Shown here piece by piece: positions 17,575-25,632 of a stretch of DNA of 49,952 nucleotides. The notes beneath the pieces are model-generated. The model worked only from the letters and a program-made list of their open reading frames with translations, did not search any database and had not been told where the DNA came from. The position numbers were made by a program, and so were the translations under genes. The DNA is from Xanthobacter autotrophicus (lineage in GTDB: Bacteria > Pseudomonadota > Alphaproteobacteria > Rhizobiales > Xanthobacteraceae), in NCBI RefSeq assembly GCF_030015065.1, contig NZ_JAIVFN010000018.1, positions 1-49,952 of the forward strand, in the 5' to 3' direction. Position 1 is the first letter of the stretch; the number at the start of each line of letters is the position of its first letter.

Positions 17575-18600
17575 TCACAGGGGCGACAGATAGGGCAAAG
17601 GTCCCGGCGCGGGCATCTGGCGCACGCGCTCCAGCCGCTCCATGGCACGGGCAAAGGAACCGTCGAGATGGTTCTTCAGCGCCTCCACCGCCGCGTCGGC
17701 ATGGCCGGCGGAGAGCCGCTCCGCCACATCCAGATGCTCGGCCAGGAAGGGCTCCATCCCCGGCGCCCGCGCCGCGGCGTCGTAGAGGAAGGTCAGCGCC
17801 ACCAGCAGCGTCTGGTAGGTGGAAAGGGCGTCCATGAGCGTCGCGTTGCCGCAATGGCCGAGCAGGCTGATGTGCAGTTCCTCCTCCAGCGCGCTGAGGC
17901 GCGCCCCGTCCACGGCGTAAGGGTCCGCCATGGCCTGCGCGAGGTTGCCCCTGAGCGCCGCGAGGATGGCCGGCGGCAGGCGCGGGGCCGCGAGGCGCAG
18001 GGCCGCGGGCTCCAGGATGGCGCGCATCTCGAACAGCTCGGCCACATAAGCGGGGGTCAGGGCCGGCGCATACCAGTGGAGCCGCGCATCCTTGCGCACG
18101 ACACCGCGCTGGTGGAGGCGCGAGAGCGCCTCCCGCGCCACGGTGCGGCTCACCCCATAGGCGGCGGCGAGGTGATTCTCCACCACGCGGAAGGCCCCGA
18201 AGGCGCTGCGCGTGACCACCTCGTGCTCCACTTCCTTGTAGATGCGCTCGCAGGTGGATTCGGGCGCGAGGTGGATGTCCCCCGCCGGGGCCTGGTCCGG
18301 AACCGAAGGCACCGGGCCGATGGGAAGCTCCACCAGGAAGCCGTGGCCTTCGGCGCGGCGCACCAGCCCGAGCTGCTCCAGCCGGGCCAGCGCCTGCCGG
18401 GCCGGCGCACGGGATATGCCGAACTTCTCGGCCACCCGCGATTCCAGCAGTCGCTCGCCGGGACGGAGCGCGCCGGAGACGATCTGGGACGCCAGGATAT
18501 CGAAGGCCCGCTCGTGCAGGCGCGGCGCAACCCCGCTGGCCCGCGCCGCCGCCCGGCCGGGCTCGGCCCCTTCGACACCGGCAGGGATCAACAGTCCCAT
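17575..18600 (-). CDS. GntR-family regulator with two wHTH domains and an FCD domain
   Basis: This 341-residue protein reads from ATG 18600 (MGLLIPAG); the ORF extends further but loses homology. A first GntR winged helix lies at about residues 27-90 (ILASQIVSGALRPGERLLES, ISRAPARQALARLEQLGLV). A second lies at about 113-170 (VVENHLAAAYGVSRTVAREA, LSRLHQRGVVR). The FCD ligand-binding domain covers about 178-320, with the metal-type positions EELHISLLGHCGN, EHLDVAERLSAGH and NHL. Ordinary FadR/VanR-type members have one wHTH and about 230 residues, so a tandem DNA-binding region is unusual. The ligand is unknown. A 29-residue peptide gene lies directly upstream. Confidence 0.88.
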   Translation of the reverse strand: MGLLIPAGVEGAEPGRAAARASGVAPRLHERAFDILASQIVSGALRPGERLLESRVAEKFGISRAPARQALARLEQLGLVRRAEGHGFLVELPIGPVPSVPDQAPAGDIHLAPESTCERIYKEVEHEVVTRSAFGAFRVVENHLAAAYGVSRTVAREALSRLHQRGVVRKDARLHWYAPALTPAYVAELFEMRAILEPAALRLAAPRLPPAILAALRGNLAQAMADPYAVDGARLSALEEELHISLLGHCGNATLMDALSTYQTLLVALTFLYDAAARAPGMEPFLAEHLDVAERLSAGHADAAVEALKNHLDGSFARAMERLERVRQMPAPGPLPYLSPL

Positions 18601-18716
18601 CGCGTCCTCACCGCCCCGTTTGCAGGTTGCATTGCGGAAGGGTGCCGGAGCGGAAACGAAATGCCAAGCCCGACAAAGGCTTGTACATGGCGCGGTATGC
18701 CGCACCCATCAGGCGG

Positions 18717-18749
18717 GGAAAACGGAAGGCGGCCGGCGGGAACCGGCCG
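18717..18749 (-). terminator. intrinsic terminator of the 29-aa peptide gene
   Basis: On the minus strand CGGCCGG (18749-18743) and CCGGCCG (18736-18730) form a perfect 7-bp GC stem with a 6-nt loop, followed by CCTTCCGTTTTCC. It lies 28 nt past the small gene's stop and before the GntR gene, so it would separate the two or allow partial read-through. Confidence 0.65.
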
Positions 18750-18776
18750 TGCGCGGGCAACCCGAAGGAGCCGCGC

Positions 18777-18866
18777 TCAGCCGAACACGACGGCCACGGC
18801 AATGACACCATAGGCCAGGAGGAAGAGGAAGCTGTCCCGGAGGACCCGCCCGCGTGCAATGGTCAT
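18777..18866 (-). CDS. 29-aa single-span membrane peptide
   Basis: A short frame encodes 29 residues, MTIARGRVLRDS followed by the hydrophobic FLFLLAYGVIAVAVVFG, then TGA. The N-terminus is basic and the rest is one membrane helix, so an N-in single-span peptide is predicted. GGAAG lies about 7 nt before the ATG. A near-consensus sigma-70 promoter stands just upstream and a GC hairpin with a T-run just downstream, making a complete tiny transcription unit. I do not recognise a family. The neighbouring GntR regulator is on the same strand. Confidence 0.6.
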   Translation of the reverse strand: MTIARGRVLRDSFLFLLAYGVIAVAVVFG

Positions 18867-18919
18867 AATTCACTTCCCATAATTTCCAGCTATTTTATAT
18901 GAAAAGTGATTATCGTCAA
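18864..18919 (-). promoter_or_regulatory. sigma-70 promoter and candidate operator
   Basis: On the minus strand TTGACG (18919-18914), a 16-nt spacer and TAAAAT (18897-18892) form the best promoter match noticed in the window. The predicted transcript starts near 18885, about 20 nt before the peptide ATG. AAGTGATTAT in the spacer (18904-18913) and ATAATTCACTT over the SD/start (18865-18875) form an imperfect inverted pair. CATAATT is directly repeated at 18864 and 18878. These are candidate sites for the adjacent GntR regulator. Confidence 0.6.
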
Positions 18920-19004
18920 TAAACATTTTTATCATGTGTTTTTATGGAATGGCCGCGCCCCGCCCGTCGACGGATGCCGGCAGGCGGGGCCCGGACCGGC
19001 CGGA

Positions 19005-19817
19005 TTACCGCCCTTCGAAACGCGGCGTGCGCTTTTCCACGAAAGCCGTCGCGCCTTCGGCGAAATCATGGGTGCCGGCGCTGGCGATGAAGGCATCCCT
19101 CTCGGCGTGGAGCTGGTCGGACAGGCTGTGGTTGAAGGACGCGCGCAGCAGGTGCTTGATGCGGCCATAGGCCAGCGTCGGCCCGGCGGCGAGGCGCTTT
19201 GCCAGCGCTTCCGTCTCGGCCTGAAGGTCGGCCGCCGGCACCACCTTGTTCACCAGGCCCAGCCGCAACGCCTCCGCCGCCTCCACCGTATCGGAAAGCA
19301 GGGCGATCTCCATGGCCTTGCGCAGGCCCACCACACGCGGCAGCGAGAAGGTGGACGAGCCGTCCGGCGAGGTGCCGATGCGGGTATAGGCCAGCGTCAT
19401 CTTGATGTCGTCGGCGGCGATGGCGAGGTCCGCCGCCAGAGCCACCGAGACGCCCGCCCCCGCCACCGCGCCGTGGAGGCTGGCGATCACCGGCGCCGGC
19501 ATGGCGGCGAGCGAGACGATGGCGTGATGAAACGGATCGATGATGGCGCTGACCACCTTCGGCGCGTCGCGTCCCGCCTCATGGAACCGGCCCACGTCGC
19601 CTCCGGCCATGAAGGCCCTTCCCTCCCCGGACAGGACCACGACGCGAACGCTCTCGTCCTTGGCCACCTGATCCACCGCCGCCTTGAAGGCCAGCACCGC
19701 CGCCTCGTTGATGGCGTTCAGCACCTGCGGGCGGTTGAAGCGGATGCGGGCGATGCCGTCGGCGATGTCGAGGCGGATGGGATGCTCATCGGCGGCGGCG
19801 CTGGTGGGGGCGCTCAT
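19005..19817 (-). CDS. enoyl-CoA hydratase/isomerase family protein
   Basis: This 270-residue crotonase-fold protein starts at ATG 19817, with GAGGAA 10 nt upstream. RIRFNRPQVLNAIN, then GRAFMAGGDVGRF, provides the CoA-binding and first oxyanion-hole residues. LHGAVAGAGVSVALAADLAIA supplies the second oxyanion Gly. YTRIGTSPDGSSTFSLPRVVG matches the PaaG-like isomerase/hydratase group, where Asp replaces one catalytic Glu (P-D-G). It may be an isomerase or a hydratase. It lies 170 bp after cysNC on the same strand, with no obvious pathway partner here. Confidence 0.9.
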   Translation of the reverse strand: MSAPTSAAADEHPIRLDIADGIARIRFNRPQVLNAINEAAVLAFKAAVDQVAKDESVRVVVLSGEGRAFMAGGDVGRFHEAGRDAPKVVSAIIDPFHHAIVSLAAMPAPVIASLHGAVAGAGVSVALAADLAIAADDIKMTLAYTRIGTSPDGSSTFSLPRVVGLRKAMEIALLSDTVEAAEALRLGLVNKVVPAADLQAETEALAKRLAAGPTLAYGRIKHLLRASFNHSLSDQLHAERDAFIASAGTHDFAEGATAFVEKRTPRFEGR

Positions 19818-19987
19818 TGGGGGCGTTCCTCGGGCGTTTATCGGCTCAGCCCGCACGCGGAATGCGGCGGCTGCCTTGCAGACTGGGACCGCCAAGCTGC
19901 CAAAGCCAGCGCATCGCCACAAGACGGCCGCAGGCCGAGAGTTTTTCCAGGCCCGGCGCCGACGCTCGGTGCTGCACTCCCCCGGCC

Positions 19988-21937
19988 TCAGATCGGCGAA
20001 TCGGCGTCCGGTGGGAAGAGAATGCCCGCCTCCTCCAGATAGGCCTCCAGCGCCGCCGCCGAGGCGGCGATGTCGCCGGTGGTGTCGAGCACCAGTTCCG
20101 GCGCCTCAGGCTCCTCATAGGGCGCGGAGACGCCGGTGAAACTGGCGATCTCGCCCTTGCGGGCCTTGGCATAATGCCCCTTCGGGTCGCGCCCCTCGCA
20201 CACCTCCAGCGCGGCGCGGATGAACACCTCGTGGAAGAAGCGACCACCCACCTCCCGCGCCTGCTCCCGGTCGGCGCGCGTGGGCGAGACCAGGGCGACG
20301 AGGGCGATGTGGCCGTTCCGGGCCAGGAAGGACGCCATGTGGGCCACGCGGCGGATGTTCTCCGAGCGCTCCTGCGGCGAGAAGCCGAGGTCGGCATTGA
20401 GACCGGTCCGCAGGGTGTCGCCGTCGAGATAGACCGGCGAGCCGCCGAGGTCGAACAGGCGCCGCTCCATGGCGCGGGCCACGGTGGACTTGCCTGCGGC
20501 CGGCAGCCCGGTGAGCCACAGCACCGCGCCCTGGTGATGGAAGCGCGTGACCCGCTCGGCCGGGGTGACGGCGGAATCCACCGCCACCACGGGACCGCGC
20601 TTCGGCGCCTCCAGGCGCGCCTCGCGGGCCGCGTGCAGGATGATGCCGCCGCCGCAGATGCGCCGCTCGCGCTCCACCACCACGCGGCCGGTGAAGGCAT
20701 TGAGGTGGTAGGGATCGGCCGGCAAGGCCTGGCGCAGGGTGATTTCCACCTCGCCCACATGGTTGCGGCCAAGGCTCGCCTGGCCCTCGGTGACGAGATT
20801 GGCGGGGTCCACGGCGCTGGTCACGGCGGATACCACGCCCGGCGCGGCAGCGGTGGACAGGCGCACGATGACCGGATCGCCCGCCTTCAGCGGCGCGTCG
20901 TCCAGCCAGAACAGGCGCACCTTCAGGCTTTTAGCGGCGCGCGGGCGCTGGTCGCCATGGGCGGCGATGTCGCCGCGGGTGACGAAGATGTCCTTGTCGA
21001 GGGTGATGCCCACCGACTGGCCGGCCTCCACCGATGCCGGGGCCGGCCCCGGCCACGCCTCGATGGACTTCACCCGCGCGGTGGCGCCCGACGGCTCGAA
21101 GGCCAATTCGTCGCCCACCGAGAGGCGCCCGCTTTCGATTCGCCCGGCGAGGATGCGCCGCTCGTCGAACTTGTAGACCGCCTGGATGGGGAAGCGCAGC
21201 GGCTGGTCGGACAGGCTCGGCGGCGCGGTGAAGGCGTCCAGCGCCTCGATCACGGTGGGGCCGGAATACCAGGGCAGGCGCGCCGTGCGCTCGGAGATGA
21301 AGTCGCCGTCGCGCGCGGACACCGGGATGACGAAGGTGGGGCGCAGGCCGAAGCCGCCGAGATAGGCGCTCACATCCTCCTCGATGGCCGCGAACGCCTC
21401 CTGCCCGAAGGCGACGCGATCCATCTTGTTCACCACCACCGTCACCTGCCGCAGGCCGAGCAGGTGCAGCAGGAAGGCGTGGCGGCGGGTCTGCTCGCGC
21501 ACGCCCTCGCCGGCATCCACCAGCAGCACAGCGGCATCGGCCTGGGCTGCGCCGGTGACCATGTTGCGCAGGAATTCCACGTGGCCGGGCGCGTCGATTA
21601 GGACGTAGTCGCGCTTCGCCGTCTTGAAGCGGATCTGGCTGGTGTCCACCGTGATGCCCTGGTCGCGCTCGGTCTGCAGCGCGTCGAGCAGGAACGACCA
21701 CTCGAACGGCATGCCGCGGCGGGCGGAGACTTCCTTCAGCATCTCCAGCTTGCCGTCGGGCAACGAGCCGGTCTCATGCAGCAGGCGGCCGACCAGGGTG
21801 GACTTGCCGTGGTCCACATGGCCGACGATGACGATGCGCAGGAGCTCGCGCTCCGGCGCGCCCTCCGGGGCGGCGGGCGCCGCGGCGGAAGAGGTGGACG
21901 GGGAGACGGACGTTGACGCGGACGAGAAGGCGGACAT
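19988..21937 (-). CDS. cysNC: bifunctional sulfate adenylyltransferase subunit 1 / APS kinase (CysNC)
   Basis: The 649-residue fusion activates sulfate. The N-terminal CysN GTPase has GHVDHGKST (about 38-46), the switch-region DAPGHVEF and NKMD, and drives ATP-sulfurylase catalysis by CysD. The C-terminal APS kinase (from about residue 455) has P-loop GLPAAGKST (about 476-484), [25 protein letters not shown] and [16 protein letters not shown], and makes PAPS. This is the NodQ-type fusion common in rhizobia. It lies 54 nt after cysD in one operon that diverges from the reduction genes. Confidence 0.97.
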   Translation of the reverse strand: MSAFSSASTSVSPSTSSAAAPAAPEGAPERELLRIVIVGHVDHGKSTLVGRLLHETGSLPDGKLEMLKEVSARRGMPFEWSFLLDALQTERDQGITVDTSQIRFKTAKRDYVLIDAPGHVEFLRNMVTGAAQADAAVLLVDAGEGVREQTRRHAFLLHLLGLRQVTVVVNKMDRVAFGQEAFAAIEEDVSAYLGGFGLRPTFVIPVSARDGDFISERTARLPWYSGPTVIEALDAFTAPPSLSDQPLRFPIQAVYKFDERRILAGRIESGRLSVGDELAFEPSGATARVKSIEAWPGPAPASVEAGQSVGITLDKDIFVTRGDIAAHGDQRPRAAKSLKVRLFWLDDAPLKAGDPVIVRLSTAAAPGVVSAVTSAVDPANLVTEGQASLGRNHVGEVEITLRQALPADPYHLNAFTGRVVVERERRICGGGIILHAAREARLEAPKRGPVVAVDSAVTPAERVTRFHHQGAVLWLTGLPAAGKSTVARAMERRLFDLGGSPVYLDGDTLRTGLNADLGFSPQERSENIRRVAHMASFLARNGHIALVALVSPTRADREQAREVGGRFFHEVFIRAALEVCEGRDPKGHYAKARKGEIASFTGVSAPYEEPEAPELVLDTTGDIAASAAALEAYLEEAGILFPPDADSPI

Positions 21938-21991
21938 GGCAATGATCTCTTCAAAATCTCGGGAGGCGGCGCGCTTGGCGATCGGCTGGCC

Positions 21992-22786
21992 TCACAGGTA
22001 GCCGGCGGTGCGCAGGCGCTCGAAGGCGTCCTCGGATTCGTGGTCCATGGCGCGGCCGGACCGCTCGGAGGTCTTGGTGGTGGCGAGCTCGGCCAGGATC
22101 TCGTCCAACGTGGCGGCATCCGACACCACCGGGCTGGTGATGTCCTGGTCGCCCAGCGAGCGGTAGCGCTTGCCGTCCTTGGAGAAATACAGCGGGATCA
22201 CCGGAATGCCCTCGCGCTGGGTGTAGGCCCAGATGTCCATCTCGGTCCAATGCAGGATGGGATGGATGCGCACATGGGCGCCGGGGGTCAGAGCGGTGTT
22301 GTACTGGTCCCAGAATTCGGGGGGCTGCTCGCGCACGTTCCAGGCGCCGTCGGTGCCGCGCGGGGAGAAGAAGCGCTCCTTGGCCCGGGTCGGCTCCTCG
22401 TCGCGGCGGATGCCGGCGATGACGCCGTCGAAGCCGTGCTTGGCCAGCGCCATGCGCAGGCCTTCCGTCTTGCGGGCGGCGGAACGGGCGGCGGGGGGAA
22501 GGGTCGGGTCGGTGCTCTCGATGGGCGGGCAGTCCTCGACAATGAGGTCGAGATCCCATTCCTTGGCGTACTGGTCGCGGAAGGCGTACATCTCGGGAAA
22601 CTTCCGGCCGGTATCCACGTGCATCACCGGAAACGGCAGCTTGCCGAAGAACGCCTTGCGCGCCAGGTGGATCATCACGTTGGAATCCTTGCCCAGCGAC
22701 CACAGCATGGCGATCTTGCGCAACTGCGCGAAGGCCTCGCGGAAGATGAAGATGCTCTGCGCTTCCAGCGCATCGAGACGCGTCAT
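21992..22786 (-). CDS. cysD: sulfate adenylyltransferase subunit 2
   Basis: The 264-residue catalytic subunit forms adenylyl sulfate from ATP and sulfate, with CysN supplying GTP-hydrolysis energy. The PP-loop is MLWSLGKDSNVMIHLARKAF. HVDTGRKFPEMYAFRD and GIRRDEEPTRAKERFFSPRG match the PAPS-reductase-like ATP pyrophosphatase fold, and ERSGRAMDHESEDAFERLRTAGYL is the conserved CysD end. AAGGA precedes the ATG by 9 nt. It is first in the minus-strand operon facing the palindrome at 22953-22979. Confidence 0.97.
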   Translation of the reverse strand: MTRLDALEAQSIFIFREAFAQLRKIAMLWSLGKDSNVMIHLARKAFFGKLPFPVMHVDTGRKFPEMYAFRDQYAKEWDLDLIVEDCPPIESTDPTLPPAARSAARKTEGLRMALAKHGFDGVIAGIRRDEEPTRAKERFFSPRGTDGAWNVREQPPEFWDQYNTALTPGAHVRIHPILHWTEMDIWAYTQREGIPVIPLYFSKDGKRYRSLGDQDITSPVVSDAATLDEILAELATTKTSERSGRAMDHESEDAFERLRTAGYL

Positions 22787-22952
22787 GACGTCATTCCTTC
22801 GTGGCGCCGCTGAAGGCGCCTGTCTGCCCCGGCCTTCGCGCGCCCGCCTTTAGGGTCGCACGCCGGCCCGGCGCCAATCCAAGCCAGAACCACCCCTCCC
22901 CTTTCCGCCTTGACCGCGCCCGGAACCGGGCGCTTCTGGCGGCGGCGACTTT

Positions 22953-22979
22953 TAAATTCTACCAAACTGGTAGAATTTA
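22953..22979 (+). promoter_or_regulatory. 27-bp perfect inverted repeat between the divergent cys operons
   Basis: TAAATTCTACCA and its exact complement TGGTAGAATTTA flank AAC, giving 12-bp perfect arms in otherwise GC-rich DNA. It sits about 165 bp upstream of cysD and 130 bp upstream of the DUF2849 gene, directly before a TTGACG element, so a dimeric repressor or activator bound here could control both operons. The regulator is not identified. The rest of the 324-bp gap holds no gene. Confidence 0.7.
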
Positions 22980-22981
22980 CA

Positions 22982-23010
22982 TTGACGCGAGGCGGTTATT
23001 TTCGTATTGC
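22982..23010 (+). promoter_or_regulatory. possible promoter of DUF2849-cysI-DUF934-cysH
   Basis: TTGACG (22982-22987), a 17-nt spacer and TATTGC (23005-23010) make a reasonable -35 and a weak -10. The -35 begins three bases after the 27-bp palindrome, so a factor bound there would touch RNA polymerase. About 95 nt of leader would remain before the first start codon. Confidence 0.45.
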
Positions 23011-23110
23011 GCATTTTTGATCGGTAATTTAGCTTAAGACACACGTCAACTGGATTATTTAGCGCTCTCCCGTTGTGAGTTGGGAAATCGGGCGCGCGGA
23101 GCGGCTTTTC

Positions 23111-23425
23111 ATGACCTCACCCTTGCAGCGCAAGCTCAAGATCAGCGGACCCACGGTGGTAACCGCCAATCGCCTTGCGGACGGCGTCTCGGTGTGGCTC
23201 ACCGCCGCCGGCAGCTGGAGCGAGACCATCTCCGACGCCGCGGTGGGCACCACCGGCGACGAGGTGCTGCGGCTGCTCGACATCGCCCACGCGGACGAGA
23301 ACACCGCGGTCGGCGCCTATCCGGCCCCGGCGACGCTGGCGGCCGACGGCACGCCGCAGCCGGCCAACCTGCGTGAGCGCATCCGCGTCGCCGGCCCCAC
23401 CATTTCCCTGCCCGGCGCCGCCTGA
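23111..23425 (+). CDS. DUF2849 domain-containing protein
   Basis: This 104-residue protein is typical DUF2849: LKISGPTVVTANRLADGVSVWLTAAGSWSE, followed by DENTAVGAYPAP and LRERIRVAGPTI. In alphaproteobacteria this gene is regularly placed before the nitrite/sulfite reductase gene, as here, and often after a siroheme synthase gene that is absent in this window. A supporting role in sulfite reduction is inferred from that context only. The start is ATG 23111; the frame runs 12 codons further upstream without a good SD. Confidence 0.85.
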   Translation: MTSPLQRKLKISGPTVVTANRLADGVSVWLTAAGSWSETISDAAVGTTGDEVLRLLDIAHADENTAVGAYPAPATLAADGTPQPANLRERIRVAGPTISLPGAA

Positions 23426-23481
23426 GATCCCTTAAGGGTCCCCGACGCCCAAGGTCCCCGACGCCCAAGCGAGTAGGCCTC

Positions 23482-25137
23482 ATGTACGTCTATGACGAGT
23501 TCGATCGCACCTTCCTCGAGGAGCGCGTCGCCGAGTTCCGCGACCAGGTGGCGCGGCGCCTGTCCGGTGAGCTGAACGAGGAGGAGTTCAAGCCGCTCCG
23601 CCTCATGAACGGCGTGTACCTCCAGCTCCACGCCTACATGCTGCGGGTATGTATTCCCTACGGCACCCTGTCCTCGCAGCAGTTGCGCGCTCTCGGCGCC
23701 GTGGCCCGCAAGTATGACCGGGGCTACGGCCACTTCACCACGCGGCAGAACATCCAGTTCAACTGGATCAAGCTCAACGAGCTGCCGGACGCCATGGCCG
23801 ACCTCGCCAAGGTGGGCATCCACGGCCTCCAGACCTCCGGCAACTGCATCCGCAACACCACCACCGACCCCTGGGCCGGGGCCGCGGCGGACGAGGTGGA
23901 GGACCCGCGCCTCTATGCGGAGGTGATCCGGCAGTGGTCCACCCTGCATCCGGAATTCACCTACCTGCCGCGCAAGTTCAAGATCGCCATCACCGCGGCC
24001 AGGCACGACCGCGCCGCCATCCGCGTGCACGACATCGGCCTGCGCCTGCACCAGCGCGACGGCGAGACCGGGTTCGAGGTGATGGTGGGCGGCGGGCTCG
24101 GGCGCTCGCCCTTCATCGGCAAGACCATCAAGGACTTCCTGCCGAAAGAGCACCTGCTCTCCTATCTGGAGGCGGTGCTGCGCACCTACAATCTCGGCGG
24201 CCGGCGCGACAATATCTACAAGGCGCGCATCAAGATCCAGGTGCATGAGATGGGCGCCGAGGCCTTCGCGGCGAAGGTGGAGGCCGAATGGGCCGAGATC
24301 CGCGACGGCGCCCTGAAGCTGGACGACGCGGCCCTCGACGCCATCCGCGACCGCTTCCTCGTCCCTGACCTCGATGCGTTGGAGGACCAGCCCGCGGAAC
24401 TCGCCCGCGCGCTCGCCACCGACGCCGCCTTCGCCCGCTGGCACTCAAATTCCGTAGCCCCGCACAAGGCGAAGGGCCATGCCATCGTCACGCTCTCGCT
24501 GAAGCCCGTGGGCGCCCCGCCCGGCGACGCGACGGCGGACCAGATGGACGCCATCGCCGACCTCGCCGACCAGTACGCCTATGGCGAGATCCGCGTCGCC
24601 CACGAGCAGAACCTCACCTTCCCCTATGTGCGGCAGAAGGACCTGCCGGCGCTGTGGGCGAAGCTGCAGGCCATCGGCGTCGCCACCCCCAATGTGGGGC
24701 TTCTCACCGACATCATCGCCTGCCCGGGCTTGGACTATTGCTCGCTGGCCAATGCCCGCTCCATCCCCATCGCCCAGAAGCTGACCGAGCGCTTCGCCGA
24801 CGAGGCCCGCATCGCCGACATCGGCCGGCTGCACGTGAACATTTCCGGCTGCATCAATGCCTGCGGCCACCACCATGTGGGCCATATCGGCATCCTGGGC
24901 GTGGAGAAGAAGGACGAGGAGTTCTTCCAGATCACGCTGGGTGGCAAGGGCAATTCCAAGGCCCGCATCGGCGAGCTGATCGGCCCCGCCGTTGCGGAAA
25001 GCGAGATCGTGGACGTGGTGGAACGCCTCGTCGATACCTATCTCAATCTTCGGACCTCTCCCGCCGAGACCTTCGTGGCGGCGGTGGAGCGCCTCGGAAT
25101 CGAGCCCTTCAAGGAGCGCGCCTATGCCCCTCGTTAA
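23482..25137 (+). CDS. cysI: assimilatory sulfite reductase (ferredoxin/NirA-like hemoprotein)
   Basis: This 551-residue siroheme/4Fe-4S enzyme reduces sulfite to sulfide. Two ferrodoxin-like half domains alternate with siroheme domains: FTTRQNIQFNWI and GLQTSGNCIRN in the first half, VAHEQNLTFPYV in the second. Cluster ligands are ACPGLDYC (Cys414, Cys420) and SGCINACG (Cys457, Cys461). The family also includes nitrite reductases. The context of cysH, cysD and sulfate transport makes sulfite the likely substrate. It overlaps the DUF934 gene by 14 nt. Confidence 0.93.
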   Translation: MYVYDEFDRTFLEERVAEFRDQVARRLSGELNEEEFKPLRLMNGVYLQLHAYMLRVCIPYGTLSSQQLRALGAVARKYDRGYGHFTTRQNIQFNWIKLNELPDAMADLAKVGIHGLQTSGNCIRNTTTDPWAGAAADEVEDPRLYAEVIRQWSTLHPEFTYLPRKFKIAITAARHDRAAIRVHDIGLRLHQRDGETGFEVMVGGGLGRSPFIGKTIKDFLPKEHLLSYLEAVLRTYNLGGRRDNIYKARIKIQVHEMGAEAFAAKVEAEWAEIRDGALKLDDAALDAIRDRFLVPDLDALEDQPAELARALATDAAFARWHSNSVAPHKAKGHAIVTLSLKPVGAPPGDATADQMDAIADLADQYAYGEIRVAHEQNLTFPYVRQKDLPALWAKLQAIGVATPNVGLLTDIIACPGLDYCSLANARSIPIAQKLTERFADEARIADIGRLHVNISGCINACGHHHVGHIGILGVEKKDEEFFQITLGGKGNSKARIGELIGPAVAESEIVDVVERLVDTYLNLRTSPAETFVAAVERLGIEPFKERAYAPR

Positions 25138-25627
25138 GAACGGGGCGCTCGCCGCCGACCCCTTCGTCGCCCTCGACGACGATGCGGCGCTGCCCGATGG
25201 GCCGGTGATCGTCTCCGCCGCCCGCCTGCTGGCGGAGGGTCCGGCGCTCGTCGCCCGCAACGGCGAGATCGGCGTCGCCTGGCCCAACGACAAGGATGTG
25301 GCCGAGCTTCAGCCCTTCCTGTCGCGGCTGTCGCTGATCACCCTCACCTTTCCCAAGTTCCGGGACGGGCGCGCCTACAGCCAGGCCCGGCTGCTGCGCG
25401 AGCGCTACGGCTACAAGGGCGAGCTGCGGGCTGTCGGCAACGTGCTGCGCGACCAGGTGCTGCTGATGGTGCGTGCCGGCTTCGACGCCTTTGCCCTGGA
25501 GAAGGCGGCGGATGCCGAGGTCTTCGGCAAGGCGGTCGCCACCTATTCCGTGTTCTACCAGCCCACGGGCGACCGGCGCCCCACCGTGCGCGATGCCCGC
25601 ACGGCGCAGGCGGCAACGGGGGTATAG
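25124..25627 (+). CDS. DUF934 domain-containing protein (sulfite reduction-associated)
   Basis: This 167-residue protein matches DUF934: SLITLTFPKFRDGRAYSQARLLRERYGYKGELRAVG, then VLRDQVLLMVRAGFDAFAL. The family is found almost exclusively beside ferredoxin-type sulfite reductases and APS/PAPS reductases, as here. It has been suggested to help electron delivery or enzyme maturation, but the biochemical role is not settled. The start at 25124 lies within the last codons of cysI (14-nt overlap), and the gene is followed 5 nt later by cysH, so all three are translationally linked. Confidence 0.88.
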   Translation: MPLVKNGALAADPFVALDDDAALPDGPVIVSAARLLAEGPALVARNGEIGVAWPNDKDVAELQPFLSRLSLITLTFPKFRDGRAYSQARLLRERYGYKGELRAVGNVLRDQVLLMVRAGFDAFALEKAADAEVFGKAVATYSVFYQPTGDRRPTVRDARTAQAATGV

Positions 25628-25632
25628 GTCCC

